A stretch of DNA of 43,097 bases from Caulobacter sp. S45 (GCF_903642205.1 NZ_CAHJWH010000008.1:1-43097), one strand, 5' to 3'; counted from the first letter of the stretch, positions 15,154-24,276 are shown. Notes: generated by a model from the sequence alone, not told the origin. A program made the numbers and translations.

Positions 15154-15807
<654 letters not shown>

Positions 15808-15905
15808 TCCAGCTTACCGCGGGAGCGGCTCGAGCCTAGGCTCTGGCGTCTTCCACCCGGCGTGGCCATTATGACCGCCGAGGTGGAGGATAGCGGAGCG
15901 TCAGC

Positions 15906-17183
15906 GTGCTTGAGGCCTATCTCCAGCGGGTGGTGGATGTCGGCGACCTGACGGTGGCCGTCGGCGCGGGGCGGCCGCGCACCTATGGCGACGGCTCGGG
16001 CCGGCCCATAGCCATCCGCATGAAGCCGGGCTCGGGCGTCAAGCTGGCCATGAACCCCGAGCTGAAGCTCGGCGAGTGCTTCATGGACGGCGAGCTGGTG
16101 TTCGAGCAGGGCGACATGTTCGACCTGCTGGAGCTGGTCGCCAACAATCCGCGCTTCTGGAAGAAGCCCCGCACCGCGGCGCTGCGCATGCGCGAGACGG
16201 CGCTGCGGCGGCTGCAGCAGATCAACGACCGTCGCGCCGCGCGGCGCAACGTGGCCCATCATTACGACCTGTCCCATGAGCTCTATGCCCGCTTCCTGGA
16301 TGCGGACATGCAGTATTCCTGCGCCTACTTCACCGCGCCCGGCGACACGCTGGAACAGGCCCAGGCGGCCAAGAAGGCCCACATCGCCGCCAAGCTGAAC
16401 CTGCCTCAGGGCGGTCGGCTGCTGGACATCGGCTGCGGCTGGGGCGGGCTCGGCCTGACGCTGGCTCACATGGCGCCCGAGCTGGAGGTGACCGGCGTCA
16501 CCCTCAGCCGCGAGCAGCATGCCGTAGCCGAGCGGAGGGCCCAGGCGCAGGGCGTGTCCGGGCGGGTGGACTTCCAGCTGCGCGACTATCGCGACGTGCG
16601 CGGGCCCTTCGACCGGATCGTCTCGGTCGGCATGTTCGAGCATGTCGGCCAGCCGCGTTTCCAGGAGTTCTTCGACACGTGCGGCCGGCTACTGGCCGAC
16701 GATGGGGTCATGCTTCTCCACGCCATCGGCCGGCATACGCCACCGGGCCGCACCCAGCCCTTCATCGCCAAATACATCTTCCCCGGCGGCTACATCCCCT
16801 CACTGTCGGAAGTGCTGCCGATGATTGAGGAGGCCGGGCTGTGGGTCACCGACCTGGAGGTCCTGCGGCTTCACTACGCCGAGACGCTGCGGGAATGGCG
16901 CCGCCGCTTCCAGGCGCAGCGGGCGGAGATCACAGCGCTCTACGACGAGCGCTTCTGCCGGATGTGGGAGTTCTACCTGATCTCCAGCGAGGCGGGGTTC
17001 CGCTGGTTCGGCATGATGAACTTCCAGATTCAGCTCGCCAAGCGCGTGGACGCCCTGCCGATTACCCGCGACTACATGTTCGCCGACGAGCAGAGGCTGG
17101 CCCAGGGCGGAACGACGGCGCCAACGAGGGGTGGGCGGCCGCAGGCTAGCATGCGCCTGCTCAGCCATGCAGCTTGGCGGTGA
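15906..17183 (+). CDS. cfa: Cyclopropane-fatty-acyl-phospholipid synthase family methyltransferase
   Basis: A 425-residue protein starting at GTG 15906. The N-terminal domain (1-110) is of CfaS type, with [19 protein letters not shown]. The SAM-binding Rossmann fold begins at [10 protein letters not shown] (172-181) and continues with VTLSREQ and [29 protein letters not shown] (115-132) is the family signature before the fold. It transfers a methylene group from SAM to unsaturated acyl chains of membrane phospholipids; the exact product may differ. Its 3' end overlaps the convergent wrbA by 23 bases. Confidence 0.93.
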   Translation: MLEAYLQRVVDVGDLTVAVGAGRPRTYGDGSGRPIAIRMKPGSGVKLAMNPELKLGECFMDGELVFEQGDMFDLLELVANNPRFWKKPRTAALRMRETALRRLQQINDRRAARRNVAHHYDLSHELYARFLDADMQYSCAYFTAPGDTLEQAQAAKKAHIAAKLNLPQGGRLLDIGCGWGGLGLTLAHMAPELEVTGVTLSREQHAVAERRAQAQGVSGRVDFQLRDYRDVRGPFDRIVSVGMFEHVGQPRFQEFFDTCGRLLADDGVMLLHAIGRHTPPGRTQPFIAKYIFPGGYIPSLSEVLPMIEEAGLWVTDLEVLRLHYAETLREWRRRFQAQRAEITALYDERFCRMWEFYLISSEAGFRWFGMMNFQIQLAKRVDALPITRDYMFADEQRLAQGGTTAPTRGGRPQASMRLLSHAAWR

Positions 17184-17763
17184 CCTCGGCCACGTGGCGG
17201 CCCTGAAAGCGCGCGGCGCCGAGTTCGAGCTCGGTCGGGTAGCGGGAGCCGTCGCCGCCGGCGATGGTGGTGGCGCCGTACGGCGTGCCCCCCGCCACCT
17301 CGGCCACCTGGAGCAGCCCTTGGTAGCTGTAGGGCAGGCCCACGATCACCATGCCCAGGTGCATCATGTTGGTGATCAGGCTCATCAGCGTCGTTTCCTG
17401 GCCGCCGTGCTGGCTGGCTGTGGAGCCGAAGGCGGAACCCACCTTGCCGTTGAACGCGCCCTTGGCCCAGAGGCCACCGGTCTGGTCCAGGAAGTTGGCA
17501 AGCTGGGAGCTGATCCGGCCGTAGCGGGTGCCGCAGCCCATGACGATGGCGTCGTAGTCGGCCAGCTCGTCCACCTTTGCGAACGGCGCCGCCTGGTCGA
17601 GCTTGTAGTGAGAGGCGCGGGCCACGTCCTCGCTGACCAGCTCGGGCACGCGGCGGATGTCGACCTGTACGCCTGCGGCTTCGCGGGCGCCCGCGGCCAC
17701 CGCCTCGGCCAGGGTTTCGACGTGGCCGTAGGCGGAGTGGTACAGAACCAGTATCTTGGTCAT
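17161..17763 (-). CDS. wrbA: NAD(P)H:quinone oxidoreductase WrbA
   Basis: A 200-residue flavodoxin-fold protein starting [20 protein letters not shown], the FMN phosphate-binding loop. It also has [20 protein letters not shown] and [15 protein letters not shown], both WrbA signatures. It performs two-electron reduction of quinones with FMN and NAD(P)H as oxidative-stress protection in the cytoplasm. It is divergent from the DUF3253 gene across a 130-base gap. Confidence 0.97.
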   Translation of the reverse strand: MTKILVLYHSAYGHVETLAEAVAAGAREAAGVQVDIRRVPELVSEDVARASHYKLDQAAPFAKVDELADYDAIVMGCGTRYGRISSQLANFLDQTGGLWAKGAFNGKVGSAFGSTASQHGGQETTLMSLITNMMHLGMVIVGLPYSYQGLLQVAEVAGGTPYGATTIAGGDGSRYPTELELGAARFQGRHVAEVTAKLHG

Positions 17764-17894
17764 CGGGAGGCTTTCGCTGTCAGACGCTGCAGGTATGCGC
17801 CGCTAATGGAACTTCATCTGTTACAGTTTGGCGGGTTCTGGCGCAAGCGCGTTGCGCGAGGGTCGACGCGCTTCATGGACCATCGGAACGCTGC

Positions 17895-18173
17895 GTGAGG
17901 TCTCCCGTCGAGATGGCGATCTTCGAGCTGCTGGCCAGCGGCGCGCCCGGGCGCAGCGTTGCGCCGGAAGCCGTCGCCCGGGCGGCGGCCGGCGAGGACT
18001 GGCGGCGGGCGCTGCCGCAGGTGCGGGCGGAGGCGGTGGGGCTGGCGCGGCAGGGCAGGCTGCTGATCCTCAGGCATGGCAAGCCGGTCGATCCCAACGG
18101 CTTCAAGGGCGTCTACCGGCTAAGGCTGCCGGATACGGACACGCAGGTGGCTCCGCCCCATGCTCAGGCCTGA
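17895..18173 (+). CDS. DUF3253 domain protein
   Basis: A 92-residue protein from GTG 17895 (or ATG 17913). It matches the short DUF3253 family, with a winged-helix-like pattern: EMAIFELLASGAPGRSVAPE, DWRRALPQVRAEAVGLARQG and LLILRHGKPVDPNGFKGVYRL. Function unknown; possibly DNA-binding. Its end overlaps the start of the next gene by 14 bases, so the two form an operon. Confidence 0.83.
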   Translation: MRSPVEMAIFELLASGAPGRSVAPEAVARAAAGEDWRRALPQVRAEAVGLARQGRLLILRHGKPVDPNGFKGVYRLRLPDTDTQVAPPHAQA

Positions 18174-19224
18174 GCCGCCGCGTTCGGATCGCCGGCGCGC
18201 GCTTCTGGGCTTGATCGGCGCCGGCGGCGTGGCGGCCTGCCAGCCGCGGGTGCAGGGTCCGGGCGTCCTGCCGGAGAGCTTCAGGGGCCCGCGGCTTGAG
18301 CTAGACAGCCTGGTGGCCAGCGACGGCGCCCGCCTGCCCATGACGGTCTGGGACGCCCGGGACGGCGGTGGGCGAGCGACGCCGCCCTGGGCGGTGATCG
18401 TCGGCCTTCACGGCATGAACGACTACTCAGCCGCCTTCGGCCTGGCCGGGCCGTACTGGGCGACCCAGGGCGTCACCACCTACGCCTACGACCAGCGGGG
18501 TTTCGGCCGTGCGGCGCACCGGGGCGTCTGGGGTGGCGAGGCCCTGATGGACGCCGACCTTCGCACCGCCGCGGCCCTGGTGCGCGCCCGCCATCCCGGC
18601 GCGATCGTGGCCGTGGTGGGCGAGAGCATGGGGGGCGCGGTGGGGATCAGCGCCTTCGCCTCCGACGCGCCGCCCGTCGCCGACAGGCTGGTGCTGGCCT
18701 CGCCCGCGGTCTGGGGCTGGCGCGAGCAGGGCCTGCCGAACAGCGCGGCGCTCTGGGTCTCGGCCCACGTGGCGCCCGGATCGCGGCTGACCGCGCCGAA
18801 CTGGCTGGCGCGGCGCATCCGGGCGTCGGACAACATCTCGGAGCTGCGGCGCATGGGATTGGACCGCAACATGATCTTCGCCACCCGCATCGACACCATC
18901 TACGGCCTGGTGGAGCTGATGCAGCACGCCCAGGACGAGGTGGGCGAGACGCACGTCCCCACCTTCTACCAGTATGGCGCCCACGACGACATCATCCCCA
19001 AGCACGCCGCCTTCCGCGCCGCCCGCCGTCTGAAGCCCGGCGACCGCAGCGCCTATTACGCCACGGGCTATCACCTGCTGCTGCGGGACCTGCATCGCCA
19101 GGTCGTGCTCGACGACGTGCTGGCCTTCGTGCGCGATCCCACTGGCCCGCTTCCCTCTGGCGCGCCGCCCATCCCGCGGCGCAAGACCCGTGATGCCCGT
19201 ATGTCCGCCCCGGTCAGCGGCTGA
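18160..19224 (+). CDS. Alpha/beta hydrolase lipoprotein (lysophospholipase-like)
   Basis: A 354-residue protein. The N-terminus has RRRALLGLIGAGGVAAC, an Arg-rich signal with a lipobox Cys at residue 27, so it is probably a membrane-anchored lipoprotein, perhaps Tat-exported. The hydrolase core shows LHGMNDYSAAF (oxyanion region), YDQRGFGRAAHRG and the nucleophile elbow GESMGG. The acid is in GAHDDIIPKHA and the terminal His in GYHLLLRDLH, so the triad is complete. The fold matches the monoacylglycerol lipase/lysophospholipase (Hydrolase_4) group. The substrate is unknown. Confidence 0.85.
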   Translation: MLRPEPPRSDRRRALLGLIGAGGVAACQPRVQGPGVLPESFRGPRLELDSLVASDGARLPMTVWDARDGGGRATPPWAVIVGLHGMNDYSAAFGLAGPYWATQGVTTYAYDQRGFGRAAHRGVWGGEALMDADLRTAAALVRARHPGAIVAVVGESMGGAVGISAFASDAPPVADRLVLASPAVWGWREQGLPNSAALWVSAHVAPGSRLTAPNWLARRIRASDNISELRRMGLDRNMIFATRIDTIYGLVELMQHAQDEVGETHVPTFYQYGAHDDIIPKHAAFRAARRLKPGDRSAYYATGYHLLLRDLHRQVVLDDVLAFVRDPTGPLPSGAPPIPRRKTRDARMSAPVSG

Positions 19225-19290
19225 GCTTGCGGCGGGGAGGCGTTGCGGCTACCCCGCGCGCCTTCCTCGCCAGGCCGGGCCGCTCCAGAC

Positions 19291-20352
19291 ATGACCTTGT
19301 TCGATTCTCCCGCGTTCGAGGGCCATGAGAGCGTTCAGGCCTTCCACGACGAAAAGACCGGCCTCAGGACCATTATCGCGGTGCATTCCACGGTCCGCGG
19401 CCCTGCGGCCGGCGGCTGCCGCATGTGGCCCTATCCGTCGTCCGAGGCGGCGCTGGAGGACGTGCTGCGGCTTTCAAGGGCCATGTCGTACAAGAACGCT
19501 ATGGCCGACCTGGAGCTCGGCGGCGGCAAGTCGGTGATCATCGGCGACAGCCGCACGGAGAAGTCGCCCGCCCTGTTCGAGGCCTTCGGGCGCGCGGTGG
19601 AGCAGGTCGGCGGCCGCTACTGGGCGGCGGAGGACGTCGGCACCTCGCCGGCGGACATGGTGCACGCACGCAAGGCCACGCGGTTCATAGCCGGGCTGGA
19701 CGGCCATCGCGCCGCCTCAGGTGATCCCAGCCCGGTGACCGCGGAAGGCGTTTTCCGCGGTCTCGTCCTGGCGGCGCGGCGCACGTTCGGCGGAGGGCTG
19801 GACGGGCTGACAGTGGCGATCCAGGGCGTCGGCCACGTCGGCGGCTTCCTGGCCGGGAAGCTGCATGCAGCCGGCGCAAAGCTTGTGATCAGCGACGTCA
19901 ACGCAGAGGCATCGAACGCTGTGGCGGCCGCCACCGGCGCCAAGGTGGTGGAGCCGGACGTCATCTTCGACGCCCCGGCCGAGGTGTTCGCGCCCTGCGC
20001 GCTCGGCGGGGCGATCACTCTGGCCACGCTGGAGCGCCTGAAGGTGAAGGTGGTGGCCGGGGGCGCCAACAACCAGATCGCCAGCCCCGAAGCCGGCAGG
20101 GTGCTGTTCGACAAGGGCCTGCTCTATGCCCCCGACTATGTCATCAACGGCGGAGGGATCACCAACGTCGCCTCCGAAATCCGCGCTCTTGACCGCAGTG
20201 AGGCCTTCGATCCAGCGTGGGTGGAGACCAAGCTCGCCCGGCTGATGCAGACACTGGACGAGGTGTTCGACCGCTCGATCGACGAGCGGCGTCCCACCCA
20301 CGTCGTGGCCGACGAAATGGCCCGCGCGCGGATCACGGCGGCGCGGGGCTGA
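19291..20352 (+). CDS. Glu/Leu/Phe/Val-family amino-acid dehydrogenase
   Basis: A 353-residue protein starting ATG 19291 (MTLFDSPAFEGHESVQ). GPAAGGCRMWPY and MSYKNAMADLELGGGKSVI carry the substrate-binding residues and catalytic Lys. IQGVGHVGGFLAGKL is the NAD-binding loop, and VVAGGANNQIA and YVINGGGITNVASEI are family motifs. Length and motifs fit leucine dehydrogenase-like enzymes that oxidatively deaminate branched or aromatic amino acids. The precise substrate cannot be read. A strong hairpin follows the stop. Confidence 0.92.
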   Translation: MTLFDSPAFEGHESVQAFHDEKTGLRTIIAVHSTVRGPAAGGCRMWPYPSSEAALEDVLRLSRAMSYKNAMADLELGGGKSVIIGDSRTEKSPALFEAFGRAVEQVGGRYWAAEDVGTSPADMVHARKATRFIAGLDGHRAASGDPSPVTAEGVFRGLVLAARRTFGGGLDGLTVAIQGVGHVGGFLAGKLHAAGAKLVISDVNAEASNAVAAATGAKVVEPDVIFDAPAEVFAPCALGGAITLATLERLKVKVVAGGANNQIASPEAGRVLFDKGLLYAPDYVINGGGITNVASEIRALDRSEAFDPAWVETKLARLMQTLDEVFDRSIDERRPTHVVADEMARARITAARG

Positions 20353-20360
20353 CATGCGAA

Positions 20361-20385
20361 CGCCCCCGGCATGACGCCGGGGGCG
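20361..20385. terminator. Bidirectional hairpin terminator
   Basis: CGCCCCCGGC and GCCGGGGGCG form a perfect 10-base stem around ATGAC. It lies between two convergent genes. No T tract follows, as is common in high-GC alphaproteobacteria. Confidence 0.75.
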
Positions 20386-20418
20386 AAGCTGGAACAGGCC
20401 CGAGGGGCCGGGCGGGCG

Positions 20419-21396
20419 TCAGTGCCGGGCGGGATCCTTGTCGGGGTCCGCCTTGTCGACCACGTCAGGGTGCCGATGGCCGGTTTCGCCCTCGGCGATC
20501 CGGGCGAGGGTGGGATTGGCTCCATGAGCCGAGCCCTGCTCGCCCGTGGATGCGCTGGCGCTCGCCTGGCCGTAGGCCGAGCGCTCCGACGGATTCACGA
20601 CTGTGGACGACGCCACCGAGCCGGCAGAAGGAGCGGACTGGGCCGAGGCGGGAACACCCGACTGTCCCCCGCGACCCGCGCGCCAGCCTTCGAACTCCTT
20701 GCTGAAGGCGGAGTGGCGTTCGTTGCGCCAGGAGCCATAGTCCTCGTCATAGCGGCGCGCCTGCTCGTCGCGCCAGCGGGCGTAGTCCCGGTCATGGGAC
20801 GAGAGCTGGGTGTCGCGCCAGTGATGATAGCTTGCGTGATGAGGGTCATGAGGCTGCTCGCCCGCGGCCTGGCGCCCTCGCCCCGGGCGGGAAGACGGCC
20901 CGTAGGCCGAGGCGTCGAACCCGGCGGGGTTGAAGCGCCCGCCGTCCTGGCCGTAGTCCAGCCCCTGGTTCAAGGGCGCGTAGCCGCCCTGGCCCCACTG
21001 GGAGTTCAGGTTGGGCTGGCCCCAGCCGCCGACATCGGCGCCTCCATAGCCACCTAGCCCGCTGTCCGAAGACCCGCTGGCCATCTGGCCATAGGCGGTG
21101 TCTCCACCCTCCTGGTAGCTGCGCTCGCCACCGTTCTGTCGACCCGGGCCGGCGCTGCGATCACGCGGGCGTTCGTCACGGGCCCGGCGCATGTCACGCT
21201 CTCCAGGGTCCTGAAGCTGGCCTTGATCAAAAGCCCGCGATTCGGACGGGCTTGGCTGCCCCCGGTAACGGCTGTCAAAAGGACCGCGGCTGGTCTGATC
21301 GCGCCAGTCGCGACCGCCGCGCCAGTCGCGTTCCGAGCCGAGGCTGCGTTCGCCCACACCGTCGCGGGTGTCGTTATCATGATGCCGATCAGCCAT
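20419..21396 (-). CDS. Disordered, Gly/Ser/Arg-rich stress-associated protein
   Basis: A 325-residue, highly charged, low-complexity protein. The start ATG 21396 has GAGGA eight bases upstream; ATG 21402 is the alternative. A central region (about 190-260) repeats a W-R-x-x-x pattern: YHHWRDTQLSSHDRDYARWR then YDEDYGSWRNERHSAFSKEF, a motif I recognise from stress-related hypothetical proteins of Caulobacterales and Sphingomonadales. The rest is Gly/Tyr/Gln-rich. An EcfG-type promoter lies upstream. It is probably a cytoplasmic general-stress protein of unknown action. Confidence 0.75.
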   Translation of the reverse strand: MADRHHDNDTRDGVGERSLGSERDWRGGRDWRDQTSRGPFDSRYRGQPSPSESRAFDQGQLQDPGERDMRRARDERPRDRSAGPGRQNGGERSYQEGGDTAYGQMASGSSDSGLGGYGGADVGGWGQPNLNSQWGQGGYAPLNQGLDYGQDGGRFNPAGFDASAYGPSSRPGRGRQAAGEQPHDPHHASYHHWRDTQLSSHDRDYARWRDEQARRYDEDYGSWRNERHSAFSKEFEGWRAGRGGQSGVPASAQSAPSAGSVASSTVVNPSERSAYGQASASASTGEQGSAHGANPTLARIAEGETGHRHPDVVDKADPDKDPARH

Positions 21397-21429
21397 TTTC
21401 ATTGTCCTCGATGGAGGTTGCCCGATTGA

Positions 21430-21455
21430 AACCGCGGCGGCCAAGCCACGGTTCC
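21430..21455 (-). promoter_or_regulatory. EcfG-type promoter for the disordered stress protein
   Basis: On the minus strand GGAAC (21455-21451), 17 bases, GGTT (21433-21430). This differs from the EcfG consensus GGAAC-N16/17-CGTT at one base. It lies about 35 bases upstream of the start at 21396. The plus strand reads TGAAACC...GGTT over the same bases, a weaker match pointing towards nepR. Confidence 0.65.
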
Positions 21456-21509
21456 CTCCGCTGAGGCGCCGGGGGCTTTACGGTCCCGGTCGAGGTTGCT
21501 AGGACCGGT

Positions 21510-21524
21510 GAGACAATTTGTCTC
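21510..21524. promoter_or_regulatory. Palindromic putative operator upstream of nepR
   Basis: GAGACAA-T-TTGTCTC is a perfect 7-base inverted repeat with a single centre base, ending 15 bases before the nepR start at 21539. Such symmetry fits a dimeric repressor site, but no regulator is known for it. Confidence 0.35.
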
Positions 21525-21538
21525 TGAGAGCACCGTAT

Positions 21539-21745
21539 ATGTGGATGCAGCCGCCTGCGGCTCAAATCCCCAAAGAGTCTTCGGCGTTCCTGGAACAGCC
21601 TCTGGGAGACCAGCTCAAGACCTACTTCGACAGCCTGACCTCAGGCCCCGTCCCTGACCGGCTGCTGCGACTGACCGAGGCCCTGGAAGCGGCGTTCGAA
21701 CGCGGAGACTTGCAGTGCGGCGGCCGGCCGGCCCCGCGCAAGTGA
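21539..21745 (+). CDS. nepR: NepR-like anti-sigma factor
   Basis: A 68-residue protein. The core QPLGDQLKTYFDSLTSGPVP followed by DRLLRLTEALEAAFE matches the NepR family, two helices joined by a linker that wrap EcfG-type sigma factors. In the family NepR sequesters EcfG until phosphorylated PhyR competes for it. Unusually it is convergent with ecfG (four bases between their stops) rather than upstream in one operon. ATG 21539 was taken as start; ATG 21545 is equally possible. Confidence 0.78.
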   Translation: MWMQPPAAQIPKESSAFLEQPLGDQLKTYFDSLTSGPVPDRLLRLTEALEAAFERGDLQCGGRPAPRK

Positions 21746-21749
21746 AGCC

Positions 21750-22373
21750 TCACTCCGGTTGGAGCGCCGCCCCGAGCATCTCGCCGGCGAAGGTATCCTC
21801 CGCAACTTCGGCGTCCATGATCCGCAACAGCCGGGCGCGCGCCCGGTTGACCCGGCTTTTGATGGTGCCCAGGGCGCAGCCGCAGATCTCGGCGGCCTCC
21901 TCGTAGGTCATGCCGGCAGCACCTACCAGGACAAGGGCTTCGCGATGCTCGTGAGGCAGCTGCTGGAGGGCGGCGCGAAGCGAGTGGACGGCGACGCTCC
22001 AATCCTGCGTGGGCGCTGCGCTGAGGGTGGCGGCATGCTTTCCATCCTCGTCGGCGACCTCGCGCCGGCGACGCACGACGGCGGTGTAGTAGGTGTTGCG
22101 AAGGATGGTGAAAAGCCAGGCTCGAAGGTTGGTGCCAGGCTCGAACCTGGCCCGGTGCGTCCAGGCCTTGATCAGGGTGTCCTGCACCAGATCATCGGCG
22201 TCGGCGCTGTTGTGGCTGAGCGACCAGGCGAAGGCGCGAAGCGCGGGGATCAGGGCGATGACGTCTTCGCGCCACCTGCTGTCGTCGTTGCGTCCCGCCT
22301 GTGGCGGCTCTGCATCGCGTCGCATATCAGACCGGGCGGGCTGAACGACGTTGCAGGCTTGGGGCTCCGCCAT
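21750..22373 (-). CDS. ecfG: EcfG-family (general stress) sigma factor
   Basis: A 207-residue ECF sigma factor from ATG 22373; GTG 22400 and ATG 22325 are alternative starts. Region 2 contains NSADADDLVQDTLIKAWTHR and NLRAWLFTILRNTYYT. Region 4 contains LPHEHREALVLVGAAGMTYE and EAAEICGCALGTIKSRVNRARARL. These sequences and the phyR/nepR neighbourhood identify the alphaproteobacterial EcfG (SigT) group. It directs transcription of general stress genes. A perfect GGAAC-N16-CGTT promoter immediately upstream suggests autoregulation. Confidence 0.93.
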   Translation of the reverse strand: MAEPQACNVVQPARSDMRRDAEPPQAGRNDDSRWREDVIALIPALRAFAWSLSHNSADADDLVQDTLIKAWTHRARFEPGTNLRAWLFTILRNTYYTAVVRRRREVADEDGKHAATLSAAPTQDWSVAVHSLRAALQQLPHEHREALVLVGAAGMTYEEAAEICGCALGTIKSRVNRARARLLRIMDAEVAEDTFAGEMLGAALQPE

Positions 22374-22417
22374 CCGAACTCGACCGACACGCACCCCCAC
22401 GATCGGGGCGCCGGGGA

Positions 22418-22442
22418 AACGTGCGCCCTATCTATCCGTTCC
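22418..22442 (-). promoter_or_regulatory. EcfG-type promoter of ecfG, overlapped by a divergent copy
   Basis: On the minus strand GGAAC (22442-22438), 16 bases, CGTT (22421-22418): a perfect EcfG consensus facing ecfG. On the plus strand the same DNA reads GGAAAC (22415-22420), 16 bases, CGTT (22437-22440), facing the egtB-like gene. Both directions can therefore be read by the same sigma factor. Confidence 0.8.
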
Positions 22443-22477
22443 GCTTCGGGGCGGGGGCTCCAAGGGCTTTTGCCACC

Positions 22478-23764
22478 ATGACTCCGTTCGATCTTGGGCC
22501 GTGTTCCAATGCTTCCGCCGAGACCCACCCGGACCCCGATCAGGTTCTGCTGAAGCGGTTCGAGCATGTGCGTGAGACGACCCGCCGACTGGCCCATCCA
22601 CTGACGGCGGAGGACATGCTGGCCCAGTCGATGCCCGACGCCAGTCCGGCCAAATGGCATCTGGCGCATACCAGCTGGTTCTTCGAGACCTTCCTCCTGC
22701 TCCCCAGGGGTTTCCCGCCCTTCGATCCTGCCTTCCAGTACCTGTTCAATTCCTACTACGAAGCGCTGGGTGAGCGTCAGCCGCGGGCCGCTCGCGGACT
22801 GATGACGCGGCCCTCCGCCCCAGAGGTGATGGACTATCGCCGCCATGTGGAAGCCGGGATGCGCAAGGTGCTGGCCGGCGCCACGGATGCCGAAACGGCG
22901 GCCCTTGTCACCCTAGGCCTCGCCCACGAGGAGCAGCACCAGGAACTGATGCTCACCGACATCCTCCACCTCTTCGCCCAGAACCGGCTGAAGCCGGCCT
23001 ATCTCACGCCGCCGACTGAACCGGGCGGCTTCGGACCGACGAGACCGTCGACCTTCACGGCCTTAGGGGGAGGGATCGTCCCGATCGGTTCCGACGGGCA
23101 TGGGTTCAGCTTCGACAACGAATTTCCGCGGCATGACGTGCTGCTCGGCCCTTACCGCCTGGCGGACCGCCTCGTCACCAATGAGGAGTGGTTGGCCTTC
23201 ATGGAGGACGGCGGCTATCGGCGCGCCGATCTCTGGCTATCCGACGGGTGGACCTGCCGGCAGGCTGAAGCGTGGGACGCGCCGCTCTACTGGGAAGGTC
23301 AGGGCGGCGATTGGGTGGCCTTCGGTCTTCATGGCCTCCAGCCTCTCGTGCTCGACGCCCCTGTCGTGCATGTGAGCTTCTACGAGGCTGACGCCTTCGC
23401 TCGTTGGGCTGGCGCCCGCCTTCCCCTTGAAGCCGAGTGGGAGCACGCTGCGCACGGGTCTAGCCAGCGCGGCGCCCTGTTGGACGAAGGTGACTTCACC
23501 CCTCGTCCTGCAGCATCCGCACCGCTGGCCCAGATGATCGGAGACGTCTGGGAATGGACCGCCAGCCCCTATGTGGGCTATCCCGGCTTTCGTCCCGCCA
23601 CGGGTGCGGTCGGCGAGTACAACGGCAAGTTCATGGTCAACCAGATGATCTTGCGGGGCGGCTCGTGCGTGACACCATCAGCCCACATCCGGTCCAGCTA
23701 CCGTAACTTCTTCCAGCCTCACCAGCGATGGCAGTTCAGCGGCCTGAGGCTGGCTCTCGACTGA
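22478..23764 (+). CDS. egtB: EgtB-like (DinB plus formylglycine-generating-enzyme fold) protein
   Basis: A 428-residue protein from ATG 22478. The N-terminal DinB-like half has WHLAHTSWFFETF (60-72) and the iron-binding HxxxHxE at 150-156 (HEEQHQE). The C-terminal FGE-sulfatase half has DNEFPRHDVLL, TNEEWLAFMEDGGY, DVWEWTASPY, LRGGSC and SYRNFFQPHQRWQFSGLRL. This layout is that of EgtB, the sulfoxide synthase of ergothioneine formation. EgtD, which supplies hercynine and is usually adjacent, is not in the window, so another non-haem iron sulfoxide synthase role is possible. The divergent EcfG-type promoter fits an antioxidant role. Confidence 0.86.
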   Translation: MTPFDLGPCSNASAETHPDPDQVLLKRFEHVRETTRRLAHPLTAEDMLAQSMPDASPAKWHLAHTSWFFETFLLLPRGFPPFDPAFQYLFNSYYEALGERQPRAARGLMTRPSAPEVMDYRRHVEAGMRKVLAGATDAETAALVTLGLAHEEQHQELMLTDILHLFAQNRLKPAYLTPPTEPGGFGPTRPSTFTALGGGIVPIGSDGHGFSFDNEFPRHDVLLGPYRLADRLVTNEEWLAFMEDGGYRRADLWLSDGWTCRQAEAWDAPLYWEGQGGDWVAFGLHGLQPLVLDAPVVHVSFYEADAFARWAGARLPLEAEWEHAAHGSSQRGALLDEGDFTPRPAASAPLAQMIGDVWEWTASPYVGYPGFRPATGAVGEYNGKFMVNQMILRGGSCVTPSAHIRSSYRNFFQPHQRWQFSGLRLALD

Positions 23765-23776
23765 GACACGAGAGCC
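23752..23776. terminator. Hairpin terminator
   Basis: GGCTCTCG (23752-23759) and CGAGAGCC (23769-23776) form a perfect 8-base stem around a 9-base loop that contains the egtB stop codon. It lies between convergent genes. Confidence 0.6.
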
Positions 23777-23800
23777 GCCTTGAGAATCTGCCGGCCCGGT

Positions 23801-24007
23801 TTAACTCGGGCGACGTCGAGCGCCCTGGGACGCTTCCCCGCCCTTGCGGCCTGCGGCGGCTGCAAGTTCCCGGTTCTGCGAAAAGCTGCGCTTTTCGTTG
23901 GGCACGCTCTCACCGCCTTTCCGGGCGATTTCACGCTGTTTGGTCTGATCCATTGAGGCGAAGCCCCGGCTAGACTTGCCTTGAACACTCTCGGATGGCT
24001 GGGACAT
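23801..24007 (-). CDS. KGG-motif stress-induced protein
   Basis: A 68-residue hydrophilic protein starting MSQPSESVQGKSSRGFASMD. It carries the repeated KGG stress motif: QREIARKGGESVP (twin-copy unit one) and RELAAAAGRKGGEASQ (unit two), as in con-10/YciG-like general stress proteins. GGAGAGA precedes the ATG. An EcfG-type promoter is just upstream. The molecular action of the family is unknown. Confidence 0.88.
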   Translation of the reverse strand: MSQPSESVQGKSSRGFASMDQTKQREIARKGGESVPNEKRSFSQNRELAAAAGRKGGEASQGARRRPS

Positions 24008-24044
24008 CTGTCTCTCCCGCTGTCGCGTGGTCGAACGTCCGGGT

Positions 24045-24070
24045 AACCTAAGGCGATGTGGCAGAGTTCC
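24045..24070 (-). promoter_or_regulatory. EcfG-type promoter for the KGG protein
   Basis: On the minus strand GGAAC (24070-24066), 17 bases, GGTT (24048-24045). The arrangement is identical in spacing and -10 form to the promoter at 21430-21455. It lies about 38 bases upstream of the start at 24007. Confidence 0.65.
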
Positions 24071-24095
24071 GCTGCGCCGTGGCTCGCCACCGAAC

Positions 24096-24224
24096 TCAAT
24101 CGTAGGGCCGGCCGTCATCGGGAGCGGGCGTGCCGATCGGCGCTTCATCCGGCGAGGCTGGAGGATCGATCTCGGGATAGGGCTGAGGCGTGGGCGTCGT
24201 TTCAGGCGGCGGAAGGTCGGACAC
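24096..24224 (-). CDS. Short Pro-rich protein
   Basis: A 42-residue protein from GTG 24224 (GAGGAG eight bases upstream): VSDLPPPETTPTPQPYPEID then PPASPDEAPIGTPAPDDG. Pro- and Asp-rich repeats of the P(E/D)IDPP type occur in small alphaproteobacterial proteins. ATG 24239 is an alternative start. An EcfG-like promoter sits about 28 bases upstream. Too short for a family assignment; a stress-induced small protein is plausible. Confidence 0.5.
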   Translation of the reverse strand: MSDLPPPETTPTPQPYPEIDPPASPDEAPIGTPAPDDGRPYD

Positions 24225-24251
24225 TTTCACTCTCCTCATCTGACCAATGGA

Positions 24252-24276
24252 AACGGGCAGGACCTGAACGGGTTCT
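24252..24276 (-). promoter_or_regulatory. EcfG-like promoter for the short Pro-rich gene
   Basis: On the minus strand AGAAC (24276-24272), 16 bases, CGTT (24255-24252). The -10 is perfect and the -35 differs at its first base. Confidence 0.5.
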
